From Zopfochytrium polystomum (lineage: Eukaryota; Chytridiomycota; Chytridiomycetes; Chytridiales; Chytridiaceae), in contig JAIVFJ010000027.1 of the NCBI GenBank assembly GCA_025765615.1, forward strand, positions 124,001 through 188,000: 64,000 bases of DNA, in the 5' to 3' direction. The translations under genes were made by a program, and so were the position numbers. Below are positions 33,902 to 44,700 of this stretch, piece by piece. The notes under the pieces were generated by a model that made no database searches, was not told where the DNA came from, and saw nothing but the letters and a program-made list of their open reading frames with translations. Numbering within the stretch: the stretch's first letter is position 1; each line of letters begins with the position of its first letter.

Positions 33902-36900
33902 ATGTCCTGGTTTGCGTCCATTTCCCCCTCTGTGTCCTGGATGATAAAGGCCGTCTCCGAAGTAGAGTCCAGTATCGATCGCGTGTTGGACATTCACGCC
34001 AGCACCCCCCGTCGCAGAGGCAACTGCGGCAATGCCAAAGGACCGACATGCCACTGTTTCCCCATCACCACTCGAAGCAATATCTTCAGGAGATCCACGA
34101 GAGGGGCCGCCGAAGACCGAGGAACCTGTGCATGCGACACACTTAGCCTCCCCAGATAATGTCTTCTCCTCAACACGGAGCGGGCAAGCGAGATCGGCTG
34201 AATCAGCTGGCACCTTAACGGCACTCGGCCTGGAGGAGGATCGTAGTGCATCAGCTCCCTCAATAAAACAAACCATGCCAAAGGAAATCGTGGAGATGAG
34301 TCGAGGAGAATCTCAGCAAGTGCCTAACGCGGATTCAATAAGGCTTACGGAGGGCGCCAGAAGTGCACAGAGAGCGAACAATAGCTCGTCTGCCAACTGT
34401 CGACAAAACGCGAGTGACACATGGGATGGTGTGGAAATACGATGTGGAGAGGAAGGATGTAGAGAGGACGATATCGCTCGAAGAAGAGATGCTGCGATCA
34501 ACTGTTCATCAGATCTTGAGTCCATAGGGGGTATTGGAGAGTCCCCAGAAGCGACTCATAATCGAGACGAGCATGACGAAGTGACAACCAACACAAATAT
34601 CCGCCCAGCAGAAGTAGAGCCTCCACCACCTCAAGAGCTCATTCGCCTAAGGCAGGTTGTGCTGCAACGGGAAAGACAACTGATGACAGCCATGACGGAG
34701 AACGCGTCGCTTAACGATTCGGTCAATCTTCTTAAAGTCCAACTGGAGTCATTTGAGACGCTGGCCGCAGAAGAACGGGCAATTGTCGAAACCCTCTTGA
34801 GGGAAACAACTCAGAAACTGGCCGATAAGGAAGTACAATTTACGGAAGCGATTAAGGCACGTCACACCTTTGTGATTTCCCTTAACCCGGACTCTTAGGA
34901 ACGAGATCACTCCAATAGTCGTCTTATTTCACTTGAAAATTCTTTGCAACTGTCGGCCGTGGAGCTGACCAAACAGCTTCAAGAACGAGAAGAGAAAATA
35001 AGAAGCCTCACTGAAGAAGGTCGCCGTCAGTGCAACATTCTTCCTGCTGTCAACTCACTGCCATTCAGTCGAAAAGCTGAGTAGAGTCGAGTCGAAGTTG
35101 AAAGCCGAGCTTCATGGCCTCCGGTTGCAGGAAGCTGAGGCCAACAAAGAGTTGAAGGACTTCACGCAAAAGCTGGAGGCATCAGCGTCAGAGATTGCTG
35201 ATTTGAAAGATCTGCTGCAACACTACGTTGAGACAGAGAAAGAGCAATCTGGTAGAAAGGCATTTTCTTGGCAGAGCCCGCTTTGACGCAGTGTCTCCTC
35301 AAGAGATGTGCAGGGAACTGCGTATAGTAAACGAGCAGCAAGCCATTCAGCTCAACAAGATACAAAACGGTTTGATGATACGCGAGCAGGAGCTTTTTCA
35401 AGTCAAGGTCACCATCGTTTGGCACCGCGACACGTGTAAACTTAAACGAACTGTAGGTGTCATTAGAAAACGCACGTCATGACTTGTCTGACGCACGTCG
35501 GACCCAAGCAGAAGCAGCGGCTGCGGCAACGACTGAGGCGTTAACGAGAGAGGTAAGAACGACCCTGCACAACCGAACTGAGAATTCGCAGATAAGTGCG
35601 AACGAGGAGCTCCACCGTAAGCTAGAGGGACTTCAGCGCTCATCTGGCCAAACTGAGGCGTCGCTGCGGAAAGAGGTGCGCGATTGCGCTACAGCATGTA
35701 ACGGGCTGATGTCTGACTCTGCTGCAGATTTCGGACCTTAGAGGTTCTCTTGCCAGGCTCGAAGAAGAATCGAACTGGAAGGAAGGTAAACGCCCGAATT
35801 GCGATAACTTCATTGACAAAAATCTCCCAGAGAGCCTTCATAAGGAAGTTAATGTAAGGGTGATGGGTTAAAAACAAAGAAAAACCGTACCTGTCTGCAG
35901 TCACTGCAAGAAAGATTGCGTGAAGCCGATATCCGTCAGCAAGACCTTTACGCCGAAGCCCGATCCGCAGACAGACCGCTTGTCCGCCAAATTGAGTCGT
36001 TGCAAAATCAGCACGCAGTCGCGAGGAAGGACTGGGAGGAAATTGAAGCTAAGTGAGTATCGCCTGTTGGGAATATCAGTTCGTTCGTTCGTTAACGTGG
36101 CTTTGGGCAGCCTCATTCAGCAACTTCGAGATGCGGAGAATGACCGAAATAGATCAACGGAGAATGAAAGATTACTATCGGCTAAACTGGGATTGATTGT
36201 GTGTGTCTGTAACAACAGCCATCCAGCATTTGACCTTTTGACTTGTTCCAGAATAATCGGCTATCGGTTCTTGAGTTGCAGCTCTCAAGAGAGCGAGATG
36301 TAAATTCGCGATTACTCGCTCAACTTGAGGTTGGCCAATATCTCCTCTTGTTTTAGGAAACCTTGGGAACTCACACAAAATTAGAGTGAGCGAACCAAAA
36401 GTGAAAATCAGGAGCGACTTCTAAACGACGCGATGGCCAAGCTCGTTTTGCTGAAATCATCCCATGCGAGTGCGTTAATCGAAGCAAAAGAGTCATTCGA
36501 AGTAAATTTACTGATTCCGGCAATGAGTTTTAATCGGAAATCCTGGTGAACAGAGGATGCTGACCGAAAGCATACAAAAGGAGAGAAAGCTTTGGGCGGA
36601 GGAGTTGCGTGACGAGCGCATTCGTATTTTGAAAGAGTCCGAGCGCACGAAACAACGATTGGAATCACGAAGTGACGGAAATCAAGCATTTCCACCCCAT
36701 CAGCGCGGCAAGTCAACGGACAGTCTAAGCCAACCAGCGAATCTTCATCGGTTTCAGTATGGACCGCAAAAGGTTCGAGTTAGTCCTTGTCAGTTGCTTT
36801 GCATCAGTTTAAGAAGGCATTTATTTGCAGAGTGGCGGCTGGCTTGCTGATTCGACGACTGACCTGATGCTGGACCCACCAAACGTCACAACTCGTCAAC

Positions 36901-37359
36901 TTCAGGAACAGCTGACAGCGCTCCAGACTGAACTCAATTTGGCGAAACAAACCCGTGGTCAGTCCCCCTTTGCCGATGTTGTTGTTCTTGCTGCTTCTCG
37001 CCCCGCATTAAACGACTTCGAACGTCTTTCAGATGAACTTGCTGAGGAGCTCTTAAAAGTCGCGGCCGAAAGCTCCAATACGTTGGTATTTATTTCAATT
37101 TCAGAGTCACATTCCTAACCGTTTGTATCCAAGAGAGAAACACGAGGAGAAGATTAACGCGCTGAAGGAGGAATACGGCAATCTTCATTCCCGGTCTGTG
37201 TTAATCTATCGAAGATCTGAACATTGACAACGATCAAGGCATTTAACGTGTTTGGAGCTCCTTGGAGAGAAAACAGAGCAAGTGGAGGACTTGAAGCAGA
37301 CTATCAATGAAATGCGGGCACTATTCCACAACGACCTACTGCTGAAACTGAGCACCTAA
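33902..37359 (+). CDS. TMF1: TMF1-type golgin (TATA element modulatory factor family)
   Basis: TMF1/Sgm1 golgins are Golgi coiled-coil tethers that bind Rab6-type GTPases. The N terminus MSWFASISPSVSWMIKAV with ESSIDRVLDI is the family's conserved start. A Ser/Glu-rich middle follows, then many small exons of coiled coil (for example RQVVLQRERQLMTAMTEN, about 34655), and the C-terminal conserved block LLGEKTEQVEDLKQTINEM with LFHNDLLLKLST. About ten or more short exons span 34.9-37.4 kb. Between SIDRVLDIHA (frame of 33902) and VAEATAAMPKDRHA (frame of 34032) the frame moves by one base at a run of six Cs (34003-34010) without a usable intron, so one base may be surplus there. Confidence 0.85.
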
Positions 37360-37598
37360 CCCCAAGTCCCCATCGCCCACGACGGCAGAACTTTGAATCT
37401 AAATGCACCGAGAGATAGTTTTGTGACACAACTTGGAACCATAAAACCATTTGGGAGACGATTTAGAAACTAAAACATGGGAGCGATAATAAAAAAGGGA
37501 AAAGGACCGACATCAAAGAAAACTTTTCCCATACTGCCCACTACCAGTTCCACATGAGAGAAGAAAAAGACTCAACCCATTAACTGTTGCTGACGAGC

Positions 37599-39221
37599 TT
37601 AAAATGGCTCTGGAATAAGAGTGTGCAGAAGCTCGTACGACGCAAGGGTGACACCAAATTGGGGTGACGACCGCAAGACACGAGCAACTCCCCCTTTGAA
37701 GAAAGCAGTGAACCCTTCTTGGCGCATAATTTTGACGGCGGCGTCCGTCAAACCATTGTATGTGGTCTCTCCCTTTCGTGCGGCTACTTGAAGGCGTGTC
37801 TTGATCACATCAGCAGGTGTCACCAAGTAAGCAGCGGGCATGCCCGCTAACGCGCCAGCAACCAAGAGCTACGTCGGTTAAAGGTAAGGTCAAACGGTGC
37901 ATTTTTAAGGGAGACAACAATTGAAGGGCTACCTCCCAAATGGCCAGCTTTTTGCCATTCTTTCCTTCGTGGAATAAATCCGTCTTCAAATGCGAGTACG
38001 TTGGGAAGTAGATTCCAGAGAAAGGGATATCCCGCAGCAGGCACGCTGCGGCTCCTTTGTAGAGTCCGACAAGACCAAGGCTACGGACAATTGCTCCGGC
38101 GGACATGCGAGGTGCGCCGGTCGCTTTCGCAGCTTCTCCCTGTACTGAAAATCGAGAAAGCGCAACATCGTCGGTGGTCAGATTGCTATACTAAACGCAT
38201 GGGCGACATTTGAATTCACCTTGCAGTCGTATTTTGACAATTTCCAAAGGATTGGTGAAAATAACCTGACTGCCTCCCGCAACGCAGCCAGCAAGAATCT
38301 CTCCATAGAGCGGAATGTGCCCCGTTTTGGGATCCGTCATGTTTCTTCGAACCAGGTCATTCATGGTCAGCTTGATGGCCTTCTCCGGGGCGACTATGAA
38401 TTTTCTGGAGTTGGTCGTCGAAGAGTTTAATGGTAAGGTACTTACCACCGACAAGTTGGGGCAATAGCCCCGAATACAATCCAGTGAAACCCTCGTTGCG
38501 GATAACTTTCTTGAAACAGTCCCACCCGTTTTTGTAAAGCATTTCCCCAACAACATTGCTTCGTTGATTCTGCATCCGCGTTTTAACGAGGTCTTCGGAT
38601 TTGAAAATTTTTGAGTTTGATGAGATAGAAAAATTGGAAAGGAAAAAAAAAATGGTATTCACCGATCGGGTAAACGAAAGTCGCGCCAATCGCTCCCGCA
38701 ATTGATCCAAGGGTGAAGTTGAAGGCGCTCTTGAGTACTTCATGCAGAAGCGAACTTTGCGAAGTGATTGGAGGCAACTTCGCAGCCTGCGAGGCAGAAG
38801 GAAAAAGGTTGACGAACGCCTGCAGCGGAACTGTGTCCACAGCCGAGGGGCTGTTTACAGCAAGACGGAAGATGAGGTCGATCTCGCGTTGAGAGAAGGC
38901 TGGCGGAGAGGGGAGAGAAGCCGCAGCGGCGAAAAACTCTGATTTCTCCAAACGAGGCTGGTCTACAGGATGTGATCGGGCAATGACGCGTGCCACCCTC
39001 TCCAGATCGGTGATCTTGCGCGAAAGAGCGATCAAGGTCGACAGGTCGCTTCCATCTACGGTTGGAGGGGTGGCGTCGGCAATTGTCCGCGGCGGGGAAG
39101 GCAGAGACACCGTTGTTGCCTTCGTGGACGACGTGGACGAGCCCAGATAAGCGCCGAGGCCAAAGGCGGCCGCGCCGACCACTACTGCCGTTGTTGTTGC
39201 CGCCGCAGCTGCCGAGGTCAT
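37599..39221 (-). CDS. AGC1: Mitochondrial aspartate/glutamate carrier (citrin/aralar/AGC1 type), short N terminus
   Basis: This inner-membrane carrier exchanges aspartate for glutamate plus a proton in the malate-aspartate shuttle. The carrier half is very close to animal citrin: [35 protein letters not shown] with [70 protein letters not shown] and [16 protein letters not shown]. All three PxD/E-x-x-K/R signatures are present. Animal forms have about 300 N-terminal residues with EF hands; here only about 175 remain, with a hydrophobic Ala/Val start and a remnant like the last EF-hand region ([13 protein letters not shown]). At least five exons; the start is at 39219-39221. Confidence 0.93.
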
Positions 39222-39315
39222 GGCTGCTCTGTTGCTATTTTTTTTTTTTCTCCGAAGACAGAACCGTGTCGCTGTCGGCCTCTCGCGCCTATTTTGGGTC
39301 CACAGTCCATCTCTC

Positions 39316-39347
<32 letters not shown>

Positions 39348-39352
39348 CTCTC

Positions 39353-39443
<91 letters not shown>

Positions 39444-39620
39444 CTCTCTCTCTCGATCTCAATCTCAATCTCTCTCCATCCTCTGCCTGCTTCCAGAAGC
39501 CCCCTCTTTTCCTGACGCGCGCCAGACGTCATGCGTTCCAACCTTCCCGTCCGATCAATAAAAATGTATTTTTTTTGGTACATATTGCTTTCTTAGAACC
39601 AGGAGCGACAGGGTTGGGGA
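39222..39620 (+). repeat. Long (CT)n tract upstream of the carrier gene
   Basis: CT dinucleotides with scattered interruptions run from about 39308 to 39466, starting about 85 bp upstream of the minus-strand start codon, so the carrier's sense strand carries GA. Plus-strand frames here are Ser/Leu repeats and not genes. Confidence 0.85.
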
Positions 39621-40102
39621 GGTAACAAACCTTGCGCATTAGTAGGGCGGCTGATCTTTGGTTGGTAAAAACAAATTTGGCATGCCGAGGACGGAAGGCC
39701 CTTTATGAGTCTCACCAACACGTTATTGTCCATGTCCTTTTATGGGCCTTCAAGAGCTGCAGGATGCTGCTAGGTGTATTGTTTGCCAAGTTTGGTTAGC
39801 AGCATTTTTCTGGCAAGAATCACTAGACGCCTGCATTCCCCGATTATGGAACAGCTAGCGGCCTGCGTTATGGTGTTGATAATGATGATGAGTTTGCAAC
39901 CGAAGACCCGGGGCAAAGACCGCAAATCTAGTGGTGGCGCAATCACAGCCATACAGTTGGCAGTGATGATGAACAAAAATATTGCAGCAGCACAAAGGTG
40001 AGCTGCTTCCATTATAGTGTTGAAAATACTGGATCAGCCTGAATGAGATCTCAGCCAATGGCTGCGAGCTGTGTGGACGACCGCAGGGTGCAACGGCTGT
40101 TA

Positions 40103-40233
40103 GGTGGACTGACTGGTTTGCAGCAAGAGGCACAAGACAGACCCAAATCTATTGTGCCTGTCAGTTATTGTTCTCACAATACCCATGGGGAGAGCGAGCC
40201 ACTGCCAATGCAGACCTGGGTGCTGGTGTGGAG
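40103..40233 (+). repeat. Interspersed repeat, copy 2
   Basis: Plus-strand copy of the element at 1500-1636. Both share the GCAGCAAGAGGC core and the CCACTGCCAATGCAGACCTGGG-type end with only scattered differences over about 130 bp. Confidence 0.75.
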
Positions 40234-40513
40234 ATTTAAGCCTTGGAAGCCAGCTTCCTATGTCGACAGCAGCCTCATCGCCGCTGCCAATGCGACTTAC
40301 ACTACGTCAGGTAAGCCGAAAGGCCTAATCTGAATCCAACAAAAAGAGTTAGGTGAAGACGGTGGTGATTCTAGCTTTGCTTTCCTAGGCTTCACTGGCA
40401 AGGACAATGCGATTAGAATCACACTCAATGGGTTCAGAGAAATTTTGAACCAGGGGCAGCTCACAGCAGCTCCAGGTCACCTGACTTTTGTCTGAACCAA
40501 TATTGGACCAGGG

Positions 40514-40659
40514 CCTGGTTGATTTTAAATGCCCCTGATGATTTCAAATCATCTTTCCTCTGTGGGAAGACTGGTCACTGGACACAGACCTCTGGACAGG
40601 CCTTGGTTGATTTGAAATACTCTGAAGATTTCAAATCATTTTCCCCTCTCTCTGTGGGT
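40514..40659 (+). repeat. Tandem 87-bp duplication
   Basis: The string beginning CCTGGTTGATTTTAAAT at 40514 recurs as CCTTGGTTGATTTGAAAT at 40601, followed in both by GATTTCAAATCAT and a CCTCTGTGGG end. The second unit is partial and runs into repeat copy 3. Confidence 0.65.
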
Positions 40660-40706
40660 GTTAGGCGGAACTGACTGGTTAGCAGCAAGAGGCACAAGAC
40701 AGACCT
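40659..40706 (+). repeat. Interspersed repeat, copy 3 (left core only)
   Basis: This matches TTAGGTGGACTGACTGG and the GCAGCAAGAGGCACAAGACA core of copy 2 almost exactly, then diverges, so it is a truncated copy. Confidence 0.7.
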
Positions 40707-40854
40707 GTGGAGAAACAGGGTTGGAGGAGGCGTAGCGAGAGTCCGGGTTGCAGATTCGTTTGCAGACCCCCTGTGCAGCGTGATTGTCTGATGCAAGCGT
40801 TTCGGTGGCGGTGAACGTTTCTCTGAGGAGAAACCTCAAGATATGAGCGAGCGC

Positions 40855-40913
40855 GACCGGTCAGTGACAAGTCACGGACAAGTCACGTGTTGACTGACCG
40901 GTCATGACCGGTC
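40855..40913. repeat. Cluster of GACCGGTC palindromes
   Basis: The 8-bp palindrome GACCGGTC occurs at 40855, 40896 and 40906, with the 12-bp palindrome GTGACAAGTCAC between them. This density is not seen elsewhere in the window. Confidence 0.7.
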
Positions 40914-41329
40914 AATCAATGTCCGCGGACAATCGGCAGAACCCGACAGAAATTGAGGAAAGAGCAGCTTCGGTGGTAAGAATTCTTGGCCGATACCGAG
41001 AATCATTGGGATTTCTGAACTATTGGTACCGGCGCTGCAAGTGTATCGCTATCGTTTAAGGATTACCACGATACGAAAATCGCGATATTTATCGGTAACG
41101 ATGTGTGTCGATTTGAAACATTAGTGCAGAAATAGAGAGAAGGAGAAAGAGGGGGAGAGAGAGAGGAGCAGACACTGAGAAAGGCAGAGAGAGATGGATA
41201 GAGTGACGGACTGCTTGCTTGGGTCAGAACTTGTGCCCTGACCAAAGCTCAGGGCAAATTGAGTGCCGCCATCGCGGCCTTTGGCTGCTTGTGTGGCAAG
41301 AAACATAAAGAGAGAGTGTGCTAGCGAAT

Positions 41330-41365
41330 AAACCGGGGCAAATCGGGACGGATTTGCCCCGGTTT
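41330..41365. repeat. Perfect 15-bp inverted repeat
   Basis: AAACCGGGGCAAATC at 41330-41344 is followed after six bases by its exact reverse complement at 41351-41365. Two more direct copies of GGGGCAAATT follow by 41400. It could fold as a hairpin or mark an element end. Confidence 0.8.
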
Positions 41366-41717
41366 GCGCCTCGGGGCAAATTTCCGGGGCAAATTTAGGA
41401 TTTACCCAGGCTGGTGGTGATGCTCTGACTTGGGATTTGCCGCAAGGAAACCTCAAAAATCGGTGAGGCAAAATTAATTAATCCTGGGGAAAAACCGCTC
41501 CGGCTGTCATCACTTGTACTGAACTAGCAGCAGACGAAGTTGAACCAGCCCTCACTGTAAAACAGTAAATACAACGATTCACCTTAACGTGTTTAACGTG
41601 GAAGTTTCATTGTTCTAGCAGTTGATTGTTTCGCTCAGTGCATTCTTTGTCTTCGGTTTTTTTTTTACCATTCTAACCATCAAAGTGCAAAGCTGTTCTG
41701 AAGAGTTGGACGAGGCC

Positions 41718-44700
41718 TTAATTTTTTCTTAAAATAGAGAGAAGCTCAGAGCTGTCGAACAATACGCCCAATGCAGGTGGAGGAAGTAGGCTTTTGCTTG
41801 TTTCTTCAAAGTCCCTCACATTCCAGCTGGACAGAGACAATTCTTCCGATTGATCCAGTTGTGAGTCCTCGCTTATCGTTTTTTGCGCGGCAGCTCTCAA
41901 CGAGGGGCTGGGCATTGGTAAGTGGAAGGTAACCGAAGGTTTTGACACTCTGGGCGACTTTGGTCCTGGAAGGCAAGAGTCCTGTGGTGTTCTTTGGTCG
42001 TCAAACTGATCCAGAATGTTTTCGATGGACTGAATAATTTTTCCGCGACGAGCTCCCCCACTATCCTCGCTCCTCTGGGGATCGAGCGCATTGTTCGAAC
42101 TGACGATGTTGGCATGCACCTCAAACAGCGCTTTCCGAAGATTATTCTCAACATATGATAGAGCAGAAACTTGTTGGGTGAGCAGTTCATTTGTTACATT
42201 TAGATTTGCACATTCTTCCTCGAGTGTGCCCACTTTCCGTTTAAGCTCATTAACTTCATCCCGAAGTTGCTCATGAATTTCCTCGTTTCCCTTCAGTTTG
42301 GACAGCAGCCCTTGGATTTCATTGTCCTTCTCCAATTCGAGAGCTCGAAGGAATTTTGCGGCCTCGGATCCCTTCCTTGCAAGCTCCTCCTTCGCTTCTT
42401 TCGAGATATTTGCTATTTCTTTCTCCAAAGTCGTTACTCGATATTTGCTTACACTTTCTTGTTGCTCAGATGCAGAGCGGAATTTTTCAAAGGAAAGTCG
42501 TAACGCACGCAACTCCGCCTCTGCTGACTCATATTTTTGAGAACAAAGATCGCATTCTGATCGCAGCCGCTGAACATGCTCGTCGTGCTGTGACAGTTGT
42601 CGCTCGTTTTGAGCTCGAAGGGTTCGGTTCATTTCCGTTGCGTCCTCCAAAGTCCTCTGAAGTTTTCGTTTTTCTTCAATCAGTGATTGAGTCTGTTGCC
42701 GCAAAATTGTGAGCTCCATATCGAGGCGTTTTAGGTTTTCGTTGCACTCTCTCAGTTTCTCCTCTGCAGCTTCCTTCGCCAGACGTAACAGCGATGCTTC
42801 CTTTGCGGCCTCTGCAAACTGCACGGCATGCTCTAACTCCCTTTTATAGGAGCTCTCAACCTGGGCCTCAAGCTTCCTGTTTGCTTCCTCCAAAGCGGAG
42901 GCAACCTTGGATGTGGAATCCTCGATTGAATGACGTTTAGCTTCACTCTCACATAACATTATCTCCAGCTTGTGCTTTTCGTCCAATGCTCTCTCAAGGC
43001 ACCTTTTTGTTTCTACTTCCCGTTCGCTGCACTTCAATAACTCATCCTGTCCGATTTTCAATCTATCCCTAGTTTTTTGGTCAAGTTTTTTGGCCAATTC
43101 AATTGTTCTCGAGCGTTCTTCCTCTATGATGGAGTATAGATCCTCAACCTCTTTTGCCTTTTCTTTGTATCTGTGTATGTCGACATTCAACTGCTCGTAA
43201 TCGGAGACGAAGTTCTTCAGCGTCAATAACAGCACGTTGTCCGAAAAGCCGAAGTCTTTAAAGTTGGCGCAAAATCCATGGAGGTTCGCGGAAAATCGCT
43301 TCCCATCGCCATTAGACGCACAGACGTTGACATAAGTAAGAATATGGCGAACTTCGTCGAGAACGAACTGCATGTTAGTTATATCGGCGTCCCTTTTTTC
43401 CAGCAATAAGGTCGTCCTTTTGATTTCTGTCTCGTTCATTTTCGATTCCAACGTCATACGAGATGCCTCTTCTCTTAATTTGAAATATTTGGAGTCTAAT
43501 TCGCTGTATAACTCCAAGCGACTTGAAAGCGTGGCCAATTGCTGATCAGATGCCTGCATTTTTGACCGCAAAAGCCCCAGTTCCTCTAAAGCCGTTTTAT
43601 TGCTGATGCCAAGAGTTTGGATCTCCACGTCCTTGGCAGCACGCACCTCCTCTTCTGCTTGCACTCGAGAAAGCAGCTCCTCGTTTTCACCCTCAAGTTG
43701 CCTTGTTCTCCTCTTCAAACTTGAAATAATAGCTACCTTTTGATGCAGGCATTCTTCTTGCTTTTCGAGTTTACTCCGAAGATCTGTATTTTCTCGTTCG
43801 AGCATGATTTTTGAATTCGATAATTCTGTCTCTAAGCGCCTAAGGATATCGAATTGAAACTTGAGTGCATCTTCTTGCTTTTTTTCCGAATCCAAGGCTT
43901 CGTTTGCCTCGCATTGGAGTTGGAGTTTCAGTCGTTCATTTTCTTGTGAAAGCATTTCGCATCTTTCTGCCGCACTTGAGTTGATTTTTTCCTTTAGATC
44001 TGAAAACTCCCGTCGAAGCTTGGATTTTATCAAGTCTTCGTCTAGAAGCTTTTGATTTTTGAGCTGTTGAATTTCCGCGTGCTTCGAAGAGCGTTCCGCG
44101 TCAAGTTCATCTTGCAATCGTCTGGCAATGCACTGCAAATCCGCCTGGTTTTCGAGGGCTCTGTCAGCTGTAAGAGTTGATTGCCTCAGTTCCTCTTCGA
44201 GAGTTAATTGTTGCTCCCTAAGCGTCCTCAAGGCCAATTCGCAGCTTGTCAGCTCCTCGCTCTTCTTTTGCAGTTTCTCTTGAAGCTGCTGATTTTCGGT
44301 TGCCTGTTTTTCCAAATTTGCAAGATGCTTAGAGATAGCGTCTTTGAGCTTCGAGTGCTCCGCCGCGAACCGTTTGTTTGCATCGCTTATTTGTTGGATT
44401 TGACTCTTTAGTGATTGGCTTTTCTTTTTCTCCTCAGAAAGCGAATGGTGCAGCTGCTGAAGTTGGCCTGCATCTCCCTTTCTCTCCAAAGTGAGTCGTA
44501 CAACTTCATCCCTCGCCTGGATACAATTCTTCTCCATTACTTGCAGTTTCTCATTAAGGACTACCTTCTCTTGCTCCGATTCCGATTTTGTTCGAGCAGA
44601 ACTTTCGACATGATCTGCCAGTTTTGCAGATATATCTGCACACTCAGCTTCTTTCTGGGATAGAGCATGTTCCAGCTCCATCAGCCTCCGTTCGGACACT

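Larger units (their letters stand above)
39621..41717. repeat. 2.1-kb repeat-rich, gene-free region
   Basis: It holds two copies of the interspersed repeat (about 40100 and 40659), a tandem 87-bp duplication (40514 and 40601), a cluster of GACCGGTC palindromes (40855-40913) and a 15-bp perfect hairpin with nearby direct repeats (41330-41400). No intact gene was found. Frames at 39770-40012 (both strands) look random. It probably consists of nested transposon debris. Confidence 0.6.

Noticed and set aside
41063..41471. Minus-strand ORFs with Ser/Leu runs near 41.1-41.4 kb
   Set aside because: They are translations of a GA-rich simple repeat and the hairpin region.
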